From Orbilia blumenaviensis (lineage: Eukaryota > Ascomycota > Orbiliomycetes > Orbiliales > Orbiliaceae), in contig JAVHNS010000005.1 in NCBI GenBank assembly GCA_036872755.1, forward strand, positions 1,736,001 through 1,800,000: a stretch of 64,000 nt of DNA, read 5' to 3'. The translations under genes were made by a program, and so were the position numbers. The notes beneath the pieces are model-generated. The model was not told the origin of the DNA, ran no database searches, and worked only from the letters and a program-made list of their open reading frames with translations. Positions 1 through 11,104 of this stretch are shown here, in pieces (the stretch's first letter is position 1; every line of letters begins with the position of its first letter).

Positions 1-1140
1 AGCACACCAAGGCAATTTGTCCCAACCTTCCTTCCGGCTTCTTGTGTTCCAGGTCGGTTCCTGACCCTTACACGAACCAAGCAGGTTCCTCTCGGATCCC
101 CCTTCCTGCAGTCAGCAGCGCCGTTCACATCAAAGCACGCACACAAGATGCGAACCAAGAGGTGTCAAGGGCCTCAAAGGGAAAAGTACAAGACAACGAA
201 GCTTCCACGAAAAGAAACGCTCTCTTTCTCGGCATGGCAATTGAAAGAAAAACATGCTTCACAGAAAGAAAAAACCGATCCGAGAAGGTTTCGGTTTGGC
301 AGGTTTAGCGGTTGAACATCCTGCCCGATTTGAGAGTTTTCTCGCACATACGGCACGCACGTCTCTGGTCTCCACAGCTGGGACAGAACATGATTCGAGT
401 TCGGTGTCTCTAAGACTCTAAGAAAGAGCAACTTCACGTCCCCCAGACGGTCAAGTCATGGTGGGTCCGCTATACCCTACCCCTGCTGGGCCTTGCTTTT
501 GCTGACCCGGATACCACCCTGACCGGGCTGTGAGGCCCTTGATCGCCTCAGTGGGAGGAAGCCATCCACAATGCAATGTTGCGCAGACGCGCTGGGCTCG
601 GATAGGACTAGCGGAAGCTTTGCCTCCTTCGTCAGACTGGTGCTGTGAAAGGTGCATTCCAATTTGCTTGATTACCCCGGAGACTAGACCCAACAACAGA
701 AGCAAGCAAATCTAATGCCGGGGGTGGTGGGTTGAGGCAAAAAAAACGAGTGGTGGATATCCCCCTCGATGCCACGCCCATGATCCTGCCTCAAAGCCCG
801 TTCCTTATTTTAAATTTGCCGGGGCTGTTTTTTTCTTCTCCTGCCTGCCTGCTTGGAGGCCTTCCGAAGATGACTTAACTGGGGCAAACTCTCGCTCTCC
901 TGCGATATATAAACTGATTTCCCCAGGCGCCGTTACTGTGGTTTTTCTTTCAGGTCCATCCTCTCCTTGATCATAAGAAATCCACATATAAACACTCGTT
1001 CAGCTTCGAACCTGTTTAATCGTATATTATTATTATATTCCTACTTAATTCGCCATTCTCTTCTCCTTCTCGACAAACCAACCACTCCCTTCGAACTTAA
1101 TTTTAATATCTTCGATATCAAATCAAACCAATCAATCAAA
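1..1140. other. intergenic region upstream of the CFEM gene
   Basis: No gene is supported in this stretch. All open frames are short, lack recognisable domains and overlap one another. The last 250 bases form the promoter and leader of the CFEM gene, with a TATA-like box and a pyrimidine-rich tract around 1035-1075 typical of fungal transcription start regions. Confidence 0.6.
906..913 (+). promoter_or_regulatory. TATA-like box of the CFEM gene
   Basis: TATATAAA lies about 228 bases before the ATG at 1141. A CT-rich stretch follows it and an A-rich leader immediately precedes the ATG (ATCAAAATG). The position suits a strongly expressed secreted-protein gene. Function is inferred from position and sequence only. 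Confidence 0.4.
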
Positions 1141-1813
1141 ATGAAGGCCGCTGTTGTTCTTGCCGCTTCCCTCTCCCTCGCCAGCGCCAGCATCTTGCCG
1201 CGCCAGCTCGAAAACATCCCACAGTGCGCTGTAAGTTTAATCACGAACCTCATTGATGCCCATCACGGCAATGCCATATAGTATCATCGCTAACAGGTAG
1301 CCTATTTAGCTCTCCTGCGCTCTGGGCAGCCTGACATCCACCGGATGCCAGACCACTGACTTTGCCTGCATTTGCAAGGCCAGCAGCTTCATCACCGGCC
1401 TTCTTCCTTGCGTCGAGTCCAACTGTTCCGCTGCCGAAATTGAAGCCACCAAGGAGGTTGCCACCCAGCTCTGTGCCGGTGCTGGTGTCTCCCTTAGCAT
1501 CCCAGCCGGTGTTGGTGAGACCAGCGTCGCTTCCTCAGCCCCAGCTTCGTCGTCTGCTCCAGCTTCCACCACCGAGGCTGAAGTTTCCACCACCGCTCCC
1601 CCATCGACCACTGGTGCCGCTGAAACATCCGTCGAGGAGACCTCCGTTGCTTCCACTACCCAGCCACCAGCCACCACTGCCGCTGGAAACGGTACCCAGA
1701 CCGGTACCAGCCCACCAACCCCAACTGGTACCGAGCCTGGTGCTGCCGGCCGAAACACCGTTGCCCTCGGTAGCCTTGGTGCCATCGTCGCTCTCGTTGC
1801 CGCCCTCCTGTAA
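1141..1813 (+). CDS. CFEM-domain GPI-anchored surface protein
   Basis: Two exons, 1141-1230 and 1310-1813, give 197 residues; the 79-nt intron has a GTAAGT donor and a GCTAAC branch site. Residues 1-17 are a signal peptide (cleavage near SASA), followed by a Leu-Pro-Arg-Gln stretch. Residues about 24-88 form a CFEM domain with the eight-cysteine pattern, including CALGSL, ACIC, LPCVESNC and a final LC. A Ser/Thr/Pro/Ala-rich stalk (about 95-172) follows. The C-terminus is a hydrophobic tail (VALGSLGAIVALVAALL) after small residues, as in GPI-anchor signals. CFEM proteins sit in the plasma membrane or cell wall; some bind haem or act in host contact. The Asp that ligands haem in Candida Csa2-type proteins has a candidate in TDFACIC, which is inference. 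The start is the first ATG after the TATA box and gives the signal peptide. Confidence 0.92.
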
Positions 1814-3269
1814 ATTACTTCTCCCATAGAAATTTGACAATACAAGCCCACAGTCGAATGTGTGCGCACATTTTTAACGAATATCGTCTATCCTCCTGCT
1901 TCGCAAGGGAAATGGAAATCCCTCTACATCTCGAGTTGTAGAGCACGCTTTGGATATGTTTTCCGACTGAAACGAACTGGGAAATTGGGGGAAAGGGCGG
2001 GTCAAATCGGTTAATGCAGGAAATTTCGACGCGTTGATGCGGGCAAAAAAGTTTTTTCTTTTTATTCGGTGTTTCCCTTTTTTCTTTTTTATAAGATTTT
2101 AAGCTTTAATGGTTTTTAATGCTCCTTTGCTTGCGCCCCTTCCTGCTTCTCTTAGTTTTATGGATACCTTAGGTTTTTTACACTACGTCGTCTTTTTTTC
2201 AAATGGAAATGGCTTCTTCTTTTCTCTGACTTTTTGGCTCCCTTGAACTTTTGATACGTTCTCATCTCATGCGTGCTCTCCCATGACGTTTGACGGTTAC
2301 ATTTGTTTGTCGTTTGTCCCGCCGTGCATCCTCGCTTTTGTACTCGTTCTTGAAGGAACGTACACGTACAGTCGCAGTTCTTTTGTACCAACAAACAGAC
2401 TCCTGTATAACTCGGCCTCGGATGGGTAAAACGAAGGCTATTGAAGGTCGTGCGGTATGATGGGTAAGGATGAAAATGTGGATCTCACGAGAATTTGGGA
2501 TTCGAACACCTGGGGTTAGAGGAGGGCTAAAGTCAAGTGCGACTGCCTGGCGGAGTTTAGAATCGAAGCCGTTCCTCGTTACGTATACGATTGATAGACG
2601 AAAGACCAAAGGGCGAGTACCATCGACAAAAGAAAGCATCTCGAACGGCGAGTTTAAAGCTGCACCTTTTTTACCTTTTCTAGCGACTTTGCATGGTATT
2701 CTTCCAACAAAGAAAAATCACAAAAAAAAAACAATATTTTGATTCAATTCAGTCCTTTCAGACTTTATCTTCAAGGAGAGAATCACCATTTTTAATGCTT
2801 GCTTGTGCATAAGTCTTTTTTTCTTTCTTTGGATTTGAAACTTTTATTCTATTTCATCTTTGATTGATATCCGGTTCTTTGATATTCCACAACTTCCAAG
2901 GGAGGTCCTTCTCGGTTTGTATTTTTTATCTTCATACTTTTTTTTCTTTCTATAACATTCACGCACTCCTTGTAAACTACAACCATTTTTTCAGAACAAA
3001 ATTTATTGAGACTTTTCGCTTCTAAACCCTCTCTTCAAACTAGTCACCGTGCATATACACATAGGTAGGCATAACATGAATCCACGGCTCTGCGAGATTA
3101 AGATCGGTAGGTTGCAGCTAACCTACTGCACGTCACCATAGCCTAGGTAACCCACATTTCCTCAGGCCGCTATAAAATAGACTGGTTGCTCCACTTGCCC
3201 TGCGGCAAAGCATATTCACAACCGTATATAAATAACTTTGACCATCCTGTGTGCTAGGCATTCGACGTC

Positions 3270-3297
3270 AAAAAAAAAAAAAAAAAAAAAAAAAAAA
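3270..3297 (+). repeat. poly(A) tract, 28 nt
   Basis: An uninterrupted run of 28 A. It is one of about ten homopolymer tracts of 20 or more bases in this window, nearly all in intergenic DNA. Fifty bases downstream is a second run at 3352-3371. Confidence 0.95.
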
Positions 3298-4936
3298 TAG
3301 TGGCAATAGATTCTGATCCTTTCACGGGGCCCGAAAACCCATCTAGGGTTCAAAAAAAAAAAAAAAAAAAAGAAAAGAAAAGGAAGCTACAAGGCTAATA
3401 ATAAAAAATTACGTATCGCATTGCCTCTCAAGACCCTGTCGATGTGTGACCAAAACTCATGAGCTCTGCGCAGCTCTCAAAAATACAACAGGATAACACT
3501 ATAAGCACTAGACCCCGTCCTACATCTATCGTGTTTTAGAGGAATGTATATGAGAGGGAGTAGTCAGCTAGGGAATTCGCCAGCGCTGCGTCTGCACGAT
3601 TCCTCCTTGATATATCACCTCAAACTGCAGAGTCCACGTGCACACTCTGTATCTCAGTAGGTAGCCAACTAGACCAACCTCGAGAATAACACCAATAGGG
3701 CAACTTCAGATGCCTCAGGATCATACCTCATGAACTAAAATGTGCTTAGTAACACATGGCGCCCCAAGGGGTCATTGTTGGGGCCTCTATCGAAATCCTG
3801 AGGTTATATCCCGAAGTCCCGATATCTGGACATCCAGGGTGCACTGTAGACCTGTCATAAAAAAGCTTGTTTAGACGATTACAGGCGACGCGGCCAAGTA
3901 CTTCCATTCCTCAGGCTATCTTAACTAGCCTTAACTTTATAAGATACACAGAAATATGCACGTTGCCTTCACATAGCAACCGCGTATCTGAGAGGGTTCA
4001 TTCCACACACATACATAGAAGATGTGATAGCGATGTTATATCATTTGATCAGTTAGTCGGGGCCTGCTCGAACTCGAGCCTAGCAGGGCGATATGGACAC
4101 AAAATTTCGGGTTACGGCTTGAGCTTTTACCGTTAACGCTATGCATGCATGTTTGCTTACTTGTACCTAATATCCCGCTTCGACGGATGTTGGAAATTAT
4201 GTGCACCTAACTCCTATTACCAAAAAAAAAAAAAAAAAAAAAAGTCCAACATCTGCATCGGATACCGACATAGCACTCGCGGCCTCAAGCTCACACCTGG
4301 GCTACCTTCAGCAAGAAAAGACAAGATCCCGTGAAAACCATAAGCTTCTACCCGTCAGAATATTATAATGTAATATCACAATCTTAAAAATCCTCTTTTC
4401 CCTGGTACCACACCACCAAACAAACAAAAATAACAAAAATTTTAAATTACGAAAATGCAAGACATGAGAGGGTGCATTCTATTGGAGGATTTGAGTTGGT
4501 GGTTGTTTTTCTTTTAATTTCCTAAACAAACTACATCCACGTTATGTTTTCCTTTCTAAAATGCAACATTTCTCGATGCAACATCATGAACCGTGATGGG
4601 GGGGCCTTTTTTACCGTACAAAGGGGCAAGCCTCTACGGTTCCCGGGAACTACACTCTACAAACATGGCCCCTCGCGTTATAGAGGCGTGATCATATGCG
4701 CATATGTATGTACTCGGGTACTTGTAAAGAGTGAAACTACCTAGATGTTGTATTCTCTCCCCGAACCTGGGACTCTGAGCCCGGGCAACGTTCCGTTTCC
4801 CGATATTGATACTGGGGAAAAAATGACTTTAGGGGCAAGCGTCCAACCTTCCAGAGTACCCAGATATACCCAATCTGAGAAGCAGGGTCTCAAATAGTTT
4901 TCGGCCCTGTCGGCTTGATAATGTAGAACTGACCCT

Positions 4937-6471
4937 TCATCGAGACCTCCCAGCTGATGTAATATGAGACAAAATCGTACTCTGCCTATTGTGCTGCGTT
5001 TGAGAGGTAGAGTCGACTATGGTATCATCTGTCATATACAGTCCGTTAGGGTTATTGATATCGCTCAGGTCGAAATAAACCTGCTTGGCAGGTTGTGGCA
5101 TGTCATCTCCGTTTCCTGTAATCATCAATCCATATCTTTATGGGTTTCATTTTCGTATATATAGTGTGGAACCGGTGAAAGTGGAAGTGGCATAGCCCCC
5201 CAGTGACCACGTGGGTATCGAGTACTTAAGTATACTACAGAAGGCTTGCAGTGGGTTGCGCGTGATGACGTTGTAAGCGTCCTCAGGTATGGTACTACTA
5301 CTGGATATCGATGTAAAGGGCCTGGGAGTCGTGGACAAAAATCTAGAAGTTGATGTCGATGAGGATGAGGATGAGGATGAGGATGAGGATGAGGATGAGG
5401 ATGAGGATGAGGATGAGGATGAGGATGAGGATGAGGATGAGGATGAGGATGAGGATGAGGATGAGGATGAGGATGAGGATGAGGATGAGGATGAGGGTGA
5501 AGATGAGGATGAGGGTGAAGAGGTGGACGCAACAGGCGCTGAAGATTCCAATACCACCGACGCTACCAAGGCCGAAGGAACAGCAGTTACGGAAGCCACC
5601 GAGGCCGAGGGGGCCGGTGCAACGGGAGATGTAATAGCTGACGGCGTCGACAATGAGGCTTGGGATATGCTAAACCCACCGCCCGGATTAACTTTAACTT
5701 CTACCTTAACTACCTAAATACCTGTTGCACAGATGACGAGACGTCGATAGTCCCAAAAGCAGCGCTAGCACCGCCATGCCCATTCCTTTGCCTTCAGAAT
5801 CTCCTTCAGCCACCAAAGCGTTCATCTCCTTTCCATCTAGTCCAATGCAACTAACACCCTTATCAGGATCAAGATTGTACCCGGAGGCGATATCCCTCTC
5901 ATCTCTTTTCACGAAGCCCGCGATATGGCCGTACTGTATTGCATAAATCCCCTGGCTGGATTGACACTTTACAACCCGGCAAAACGCAGGTATGAAATGA
6001 AGGTAGGTGATCCTAGAGATATTCAAAGCATCAACTATAGTAGTATTCGGTAAGGTCAAGAAGTAGGCTTGTTCGCATACAGCATTGCTAGACATTAGGA
6101 CAGTCGGGGAGTTAGCCGCGTAAGTAGCATATGCTTCGTCGACACCGCCCGAGGCTGGAGCCGGATTCTAATGGGAGTATGAAGGCTCTTGCGCTAGAGC
6201 TCGTTCGATTAGTCGTATTGATACCATTCGTTCTATTGGTACTGGTGCTTCGAGTTCTGGTGCTAGTGCCTGTGCTAGACTCAATGCCGGTGCCGGTGAT
6301 GCGAGTTATGGTCTCAGTGCCAATTTCAGTGCCATTGCCACCACAAATCGCTGTATTAGTTCCTCTACTTATGGGTCCTGAAAACGATGACCCGGAAGTA
6401 TACTCGACCCCCCCTCGCGACTCCTCCACCAGATCTGCCACTTCCACCCGTAGTCCCCCATTGTTTATCAC
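4937..6471 (-). pseudogene. possible decayed Ser/Thr-rich secreted-type protein gene
   Basis: Several minus-strand open segments look protein-like but do not join into one clean frame. 6471-6112 (119 codons) is rich in Gly-Thr, Ser and Thr-Arg. 6156-5706, opening after a possible acceptor, includes CEQAYFLTLPNTTIVD, a Cys-containing middle and a hydrophobic stretch (GMGMAVLALLLGL). 5700-5147 carries an Ala/Pro/Ser-rich stretch, a long polyserine tract from the hexamer array, and a tail with NPLQAFCSILKYSIPTWSLGG. 5128-4937 continues in the same frame after two stops and reads MPQPAKQVYFDLSDINNPNG. The stops could be intronic or lesions. Polyserine plus a Cys-bearing tail suggests a secreted fungal protein, but no family was recognised. 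It may equally be non-coding repeat DNA. Confidence 0.2.
5361..5496. repeat. GAGGAT hexanucleotide tandem array, about 22 copies
   Basis: Perfect GAGGAT units run for 136 bases, flanked by degenerate copies (GAGGGTGAAGAT) up to about 5520. The array is open in all three plus frames and the minus Ser frame. The plus strand reads Asp-Glu dipeptides or Met-Arg dipeptides; the minus strand reads polyserine or Pro-His. Such an array is prone to slippage and length change. Confidence 0.95.
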
Positions 6472-8070
6472 ATAAAGAAAGCCTTAGCCCAGGGCAGCCA
6501 GTTCGACCAATCTTAACTACTTTCGTGCTTCGAATGATATAGCCACACTATATTAAGGCTTCTCTCTCTCCTGGATTTTTGATACATAAAACTTCCAACA
6601 GCCTACCAATATGCTAGAACAATATCTGGATAATGTTGAAAACTATAAATACCCCCCGCAAATACCACAACACAATCCAGTTCACTGTCACCGCGATCTC
6701 AAAGGTGTGGTTCAAAACCCTATAGTCACACCTGCCAAAAGTTGTGTTGTATATCCCAAAATACCACAAATTCCTGGTGAGCCGTGGCGAACTTACTAAT
6801 TTTGGAACCGTATGCGAGAATATATGGCGGCGATAGGTGGTGCTTGTATCGAACCATGAAACCCCTGTCTACAGGCTGAAGCATCTAGAAGCCCGCAGTA
6901 ATGATGTAATCGGATGATGTCAAAAAAGCCTCGCGGAGACTAGATGCTTTATAAACTAATTGGGTACTAAGTACCCACACTATAATTATCGATATCAAGA
7001 GCCGAGTAGTGTATTTTATTTAAAGATATTATCCTACATCATACACAAAATAAAGATGTCAAAGTTGTAAATGAAAGGATTAAAAGGGCTCTCGTCCCTC
7101 ATTCCAAATAAATATGTAAATATTCCTATACCAACATCCTATATCCTATCATAACTACTACCCCCCCAAAAACAAAAGCATCCGGGAAATAAACAAAAGA
7201 GTAAAGGAGAAAGATAACCGTCATCCATAAAACAAGAACACCGATTCACCTCCCGTGATTGTTCGAAACGATGAACACTGTCCATGGTAGTAACATCAGT
7301 AGTAATAGTAATAAGACTAATAATACTAATCTCATGAGAGTAACAAAAAATAGAAAGAAGAAAAAGGAGCTTTAAAAAATAAGCAATTGTCAATCTGGTT
7401 CCCTCCCGATGCATAGACATAAAAGCAAGTAGTAAACAAAAACAAAAGGACAAACCGGATATCAGAACTTGAGTTAACACCCTTCATAAACATATAATGA
7501 AGCTCAAAAACATCAACAAAAACAGCAGTAGAGATAAGGATGCAGCGGAGAGGTATTGTAAACTAGAGCAGTTCCAAAGCGAAAATAGCAGAAGAGGACA
7601 GTCTCATAACTCCCCGTTGCTGAATAAGAAATCAATCCACACACAAAATGGTGAAAAGCAGTATCAATCTTTGTTGAAAAAGCAAAAAAGTCCAAGCTCG
7701 CCGGAAGGTAACGAAATAACGATCTCATCTATAGTTGAAAACAGAAAGACTTTCCGATCAAAAAGACAAAGCAATTAAAGGATATCAAAGAAGAATTCCC
7801 GGAATCCCGGGGTAGCAAATGCCAAACTTGATGTGCGTGTATATTTGTCCTGCAAAGTTGAAAAGAAGAAAAAAAAGGAAGGAAAAAACCATGACGTGAA
7901 AGAATCAAGGTTCGTAGTCACTGAGAAAGAAGAAAAAAACAAAGAATGAACTAAATACGAACCTTTAAACATTAAGAAAACTGATGTAGAGGAAAAGTTG
8001 GTTTCGGCGAAGCGAAAGTGGGTATACTCGTCGTCTTAGGATCATGGTTGTGACCAACAACAGGGACTCC

Positions 8071-11000
8071 TTAGGTGCTCATAGGCTTTGGTGAGTGAGG
8101 TGGCGAGAGTGGAACGGTAGGGGTCCCGGACGGTATCCCACCAGATGACCGCCTTGAAATCGTTGCCATCTTCTTCCGTAAAGCGGCCAATCGACCGCGA
8201 ATACCAAGGATAACTATACGCAATTAATCAGCCCGAATTCACAATATTGAATTGTCTATGAGATGGGTAATACTCACACTTCTCGATGACTTTCTTGTCG
8301 TCCTCTCCCATATCTAAGAGCCCCTCGGCCGAATTCTCTCCAAGCGCGTTGCGTCCATTGTCATCTGGCTCGAGAACACCTTCCAACATCCATATGGCAG
8401 TAACATATGCAATTTCGCATTCACCGTATGAATCGCCAACCATCTCATTCACCGCGGCCGCCTTACTCATCTCTAGTGCGCGGTCATACATTAGCTTCTC
8501 AGCGCTAACTCCGGGGCTCAAAACTACCCCATCGACGCTAACGCCGAGTGCTGGAGATGTTGAGGTCTTCGGGTTATTTGAAGGGTGAGAGGCGTGTGTC
8601 TTTGGTAACATGTGTTGTGCGGCGATAAGCTTACGACGGGTGTACTCGGCTTTCTCGAGGACTTCGTTGAAGCGTTCGCGAACCCATTGCACAGCGTTGT
8701 TCATTCTAGAAATGGCCGTTGCGCCAGCAGTTCCATTCGTGGCAGCCCACCACCTTCCAGCAATATCCATAGCCCTTGCGAGTAAGGACAGCGTCTTGAC
8801 ATAGAGCACAAGTGCCTCCTCTGCCAACGCGACAATAGCATCTGCTGTCAAGTCAGAGGAGTCGCTCTGTGCCTGCTCACTAGCTGAAGGTGGTAGCAGG
8901 CCCAGGTTTGCTGTAGGGCTGGGTAAGGACGAGGGCAGCAACTGCGATAGCTTGACTTCCGCAAATTGATACACCACGTCGCTGCGATTGGCAGCCTCCT
9001 CGATAGACTGGATGGCTTGGAAATCCTCTTCAGATAAGCCAGTTGTGTTGCTGGCATTCTGAGCCCCGATAACCACCATGCTGCCTGGTTGATAAAGGCC
9101 TGAGGCCACGTATTGTGGGCTTTGTAGAGCGGTATTGTAGTTTCCGAACATGGAGGGCGGTAGGATGCCAATATTGTTGAGCCTGGTGTTAACCATGGCA
9201 AGCGCTCGAGCCAATGCTGAGGTTGCGGCGCTGCCAGGGCTGGTTCCGAATTTCCTCTCATAGCTGTTTCTAGGCTGCTGGAACGAATCCGGCCGCTTAC
9301 CAACAACAGCACGAGAAGGAGTAGATTGCCCGGTGGTCACCCTTCTAGCAAGGGCATTCCCCTTCGGTGTAGAGGAAGGTGATCTTCCTGTAATCTGCGG
9401 GGCTGCGGCGACTTCATCGGCCAATGCATTGACCTCAACAGTACGCTTTTCAATAACTACATACTCTTGGTCAAGATTATCCTGATCGAGGCGGTCCTTC
9501 GCCTCCTTTGCCTCCCTGTCTCGAGCAGCTTGTCTTGTTCGCTGCTGGTCCTGTCGTTGTATAAGGAATGATGATCCAGGGGAGGCTGTTTGCTGCGATA
9601 GCTGCCTCTCCATGGGCACTCCTGTGGGGACACCGTGTCTGTCGACATCTGCCTGTCTTACCGGTGTTGAAACTGCGTGGTGGATGCTTGGACGCCCCAG
9701 CCCAGCTTGAGCTTGAGTTTTAGTTGACTGAGTAGGCACAGAAGTTGTGGTGCTTGCCCGAGGTATATTGGCAAAGGCCGATGTCCGATAGCCTTCTACG
9801 GGTAGATTATCACCGTATCCGGCCGGTTGAGACTGCCTTGACGAGCTAGCCACAGGCTGTGGTGAACCTGTCGGAAAATAATTCGGGACGCTTGGTTCTG
9901 TCCCTGTGGGTGTTCCAGGTCCATCGTGTGCCTTCTGTCTCAAATCTGCAGGTGTCAGGTCAATCCCGCCCTGTATCTTTGGATAAATCGCCCCAGGTAT
10001 CCGCCCCTTAACAACAGGATCGGTGAAGAAGTCATTAAACGACATTCGTTCTACCGGGCCTCTCTTGAGTAACCTCCGTACCAAGCTGCCTAGTTGCTCG
10101 CTGACATTCACATCTTCTCCAAACCTGATCACATCTTCGCCCTTTTCGATCTTCCTTAGCAGCTCTACATGGTTCCTTGCCCTGAATGGTGGCTTTCCTA
10201 CCACCATTTCGTAAAGCACCGTACCGACAGACCATAGATCTGCCTTGGCACCGTACTTCTCGTACCTTAGAATTTCCGGTGCCATGTACAACGGGCTTCC
10301 GCATAGCGTATCTGCCATTGCTGTTGATGGCAGGCTTCTTGCGAACCCAAAGTCTGCGATCTTGAGCACCGGTAGATCCGGTAAACCCATTTCAGGAATC
10401 TTCCGCTTCTCGTCCCTGATTCCTTCCGAGTATGGTCCAGATTCGCCATACGTGACCACTGGGGGTTCAAGTAACAGATTTTGCGGCTTGATATCTCGAT
10501 GGATTAAATTTCGGCTCCGTAGGAATTCCAGAGCACTCGCGAGCTGTTGCAGGAAATGTCGAATAATTACTTCATTGAGCCCCCCGCCGATGCTTGGATA
10601 CTTTTGCGACATGGCGGTCAAGTCGGGCAGGGTGTGTAATCGGTCCCTCTTCTTTATAAATAACGATAAATCCCCCAGAGAGCAGTATTCCATCACCAGG
10701 TGTATGTACGTATGTGATTTCTGGCAGTCCAGGAGGGCTACGATGTGTGGGTGGTCGAGGGTCTTGAGAATCTGGATCTCGGACTCGAGGTTTTCGAGAA
10801 GCTTTCGATTCAGCTTGCTCCGTAAAACGGATTTTATGGCTACGAGACTCTTCGTTTGCTGCAGTTTTACATCGAAAAGTTTCGGATTAGCACAGCCGTT
10901 TTCTTCCCCCGTTACACACAAAGCAATTTACCAAGATCGTGGAAATCGATCTATCCCCTCTCAACGAAATCAAGGGTAACTCACAGAATGGATGCCCTGG

Positions 11001-11104
11001 TAAACCGTAGCAAACGATCCCCTGCCTATTTCCTTGCCTATCCTAAAGGCACCTACAACAGTATCCTGTGAAGTCATCTCGGGCGGTAGTTGTCGAGATG
11101 TCAT
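8071..11104 (-). CDS. ATG1: autophagy-initiating Ser/Thr kinase Atg1 (ULK1 homologue)
   Basis: Three exons (11104-10985, 10858-8278, 8213-8071) encode 947 residues. The kinase domain occupies about residues 19-320: the Gly loop GRGSFATVYQG, ATP-binding Lys49, catalytic HRDIKPQN with Asp162, DFG at 209-211 and an activation loop with Thr224 before CGSPLYMAPE. YVVI at 506-509, with acidic residues before it, matches the Atg8-interacting motif of fungal Atg1. A long Ser/Pro/Gln-rich linker leads to the C-terminal Atg13-binding helical domain (about 590-915). Exon 1 is needed for the Gly loop, and exon 3 replaces a premature stop with FILGIRGRLAALRKK, the family's usual ending. Atg1 works with Atg13 and Atg17 at the phagophore assembly site and is controlled by TORC1 and PKA; that is family knowledge. 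Length is typical. An upstream ATG choice (11104) gives MTSRQLPPEM before the kinase; Met10 is a possible alternative start. Confidence 0.96.

Larger units (their letters stand above)
1814..8070. other. 6.3-kb gene-poor region between CFEM gene and ATG1
   Basis: This region holds poly(A) tracts at 3270-3297 (28 A), 3352-3371 (20 A) and 4222-4243 (22 A), a GAGGAT hexamer array at 5361-5496 and a possible decayed Ser/Thr-rich gene on the minus strand (about 4937-6471). Between 7100 and 8000 both strands are A/G- or T/C-rich with short open frames but nothing recognisable. Its last part is the 3' flank of ATG1. No transposase or reverse-transcriptase remnant was recognised. Confidence 0.55.

Noticed and set aside
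2475..2590. tRNA-like B box on the minus strand (GTGTTCGAATCCC)
   Set aside because: The T-loop consensus is present, but the T stem does not pair, there is no A box at the right distance and no acceptor stem.
5289..5717. 142-codon plus-strand frame with Asp-Glu repeats
   Set aside because: Nearly half is the GAGGAT array; flanks show no domain. The frame is open because of the repeat.
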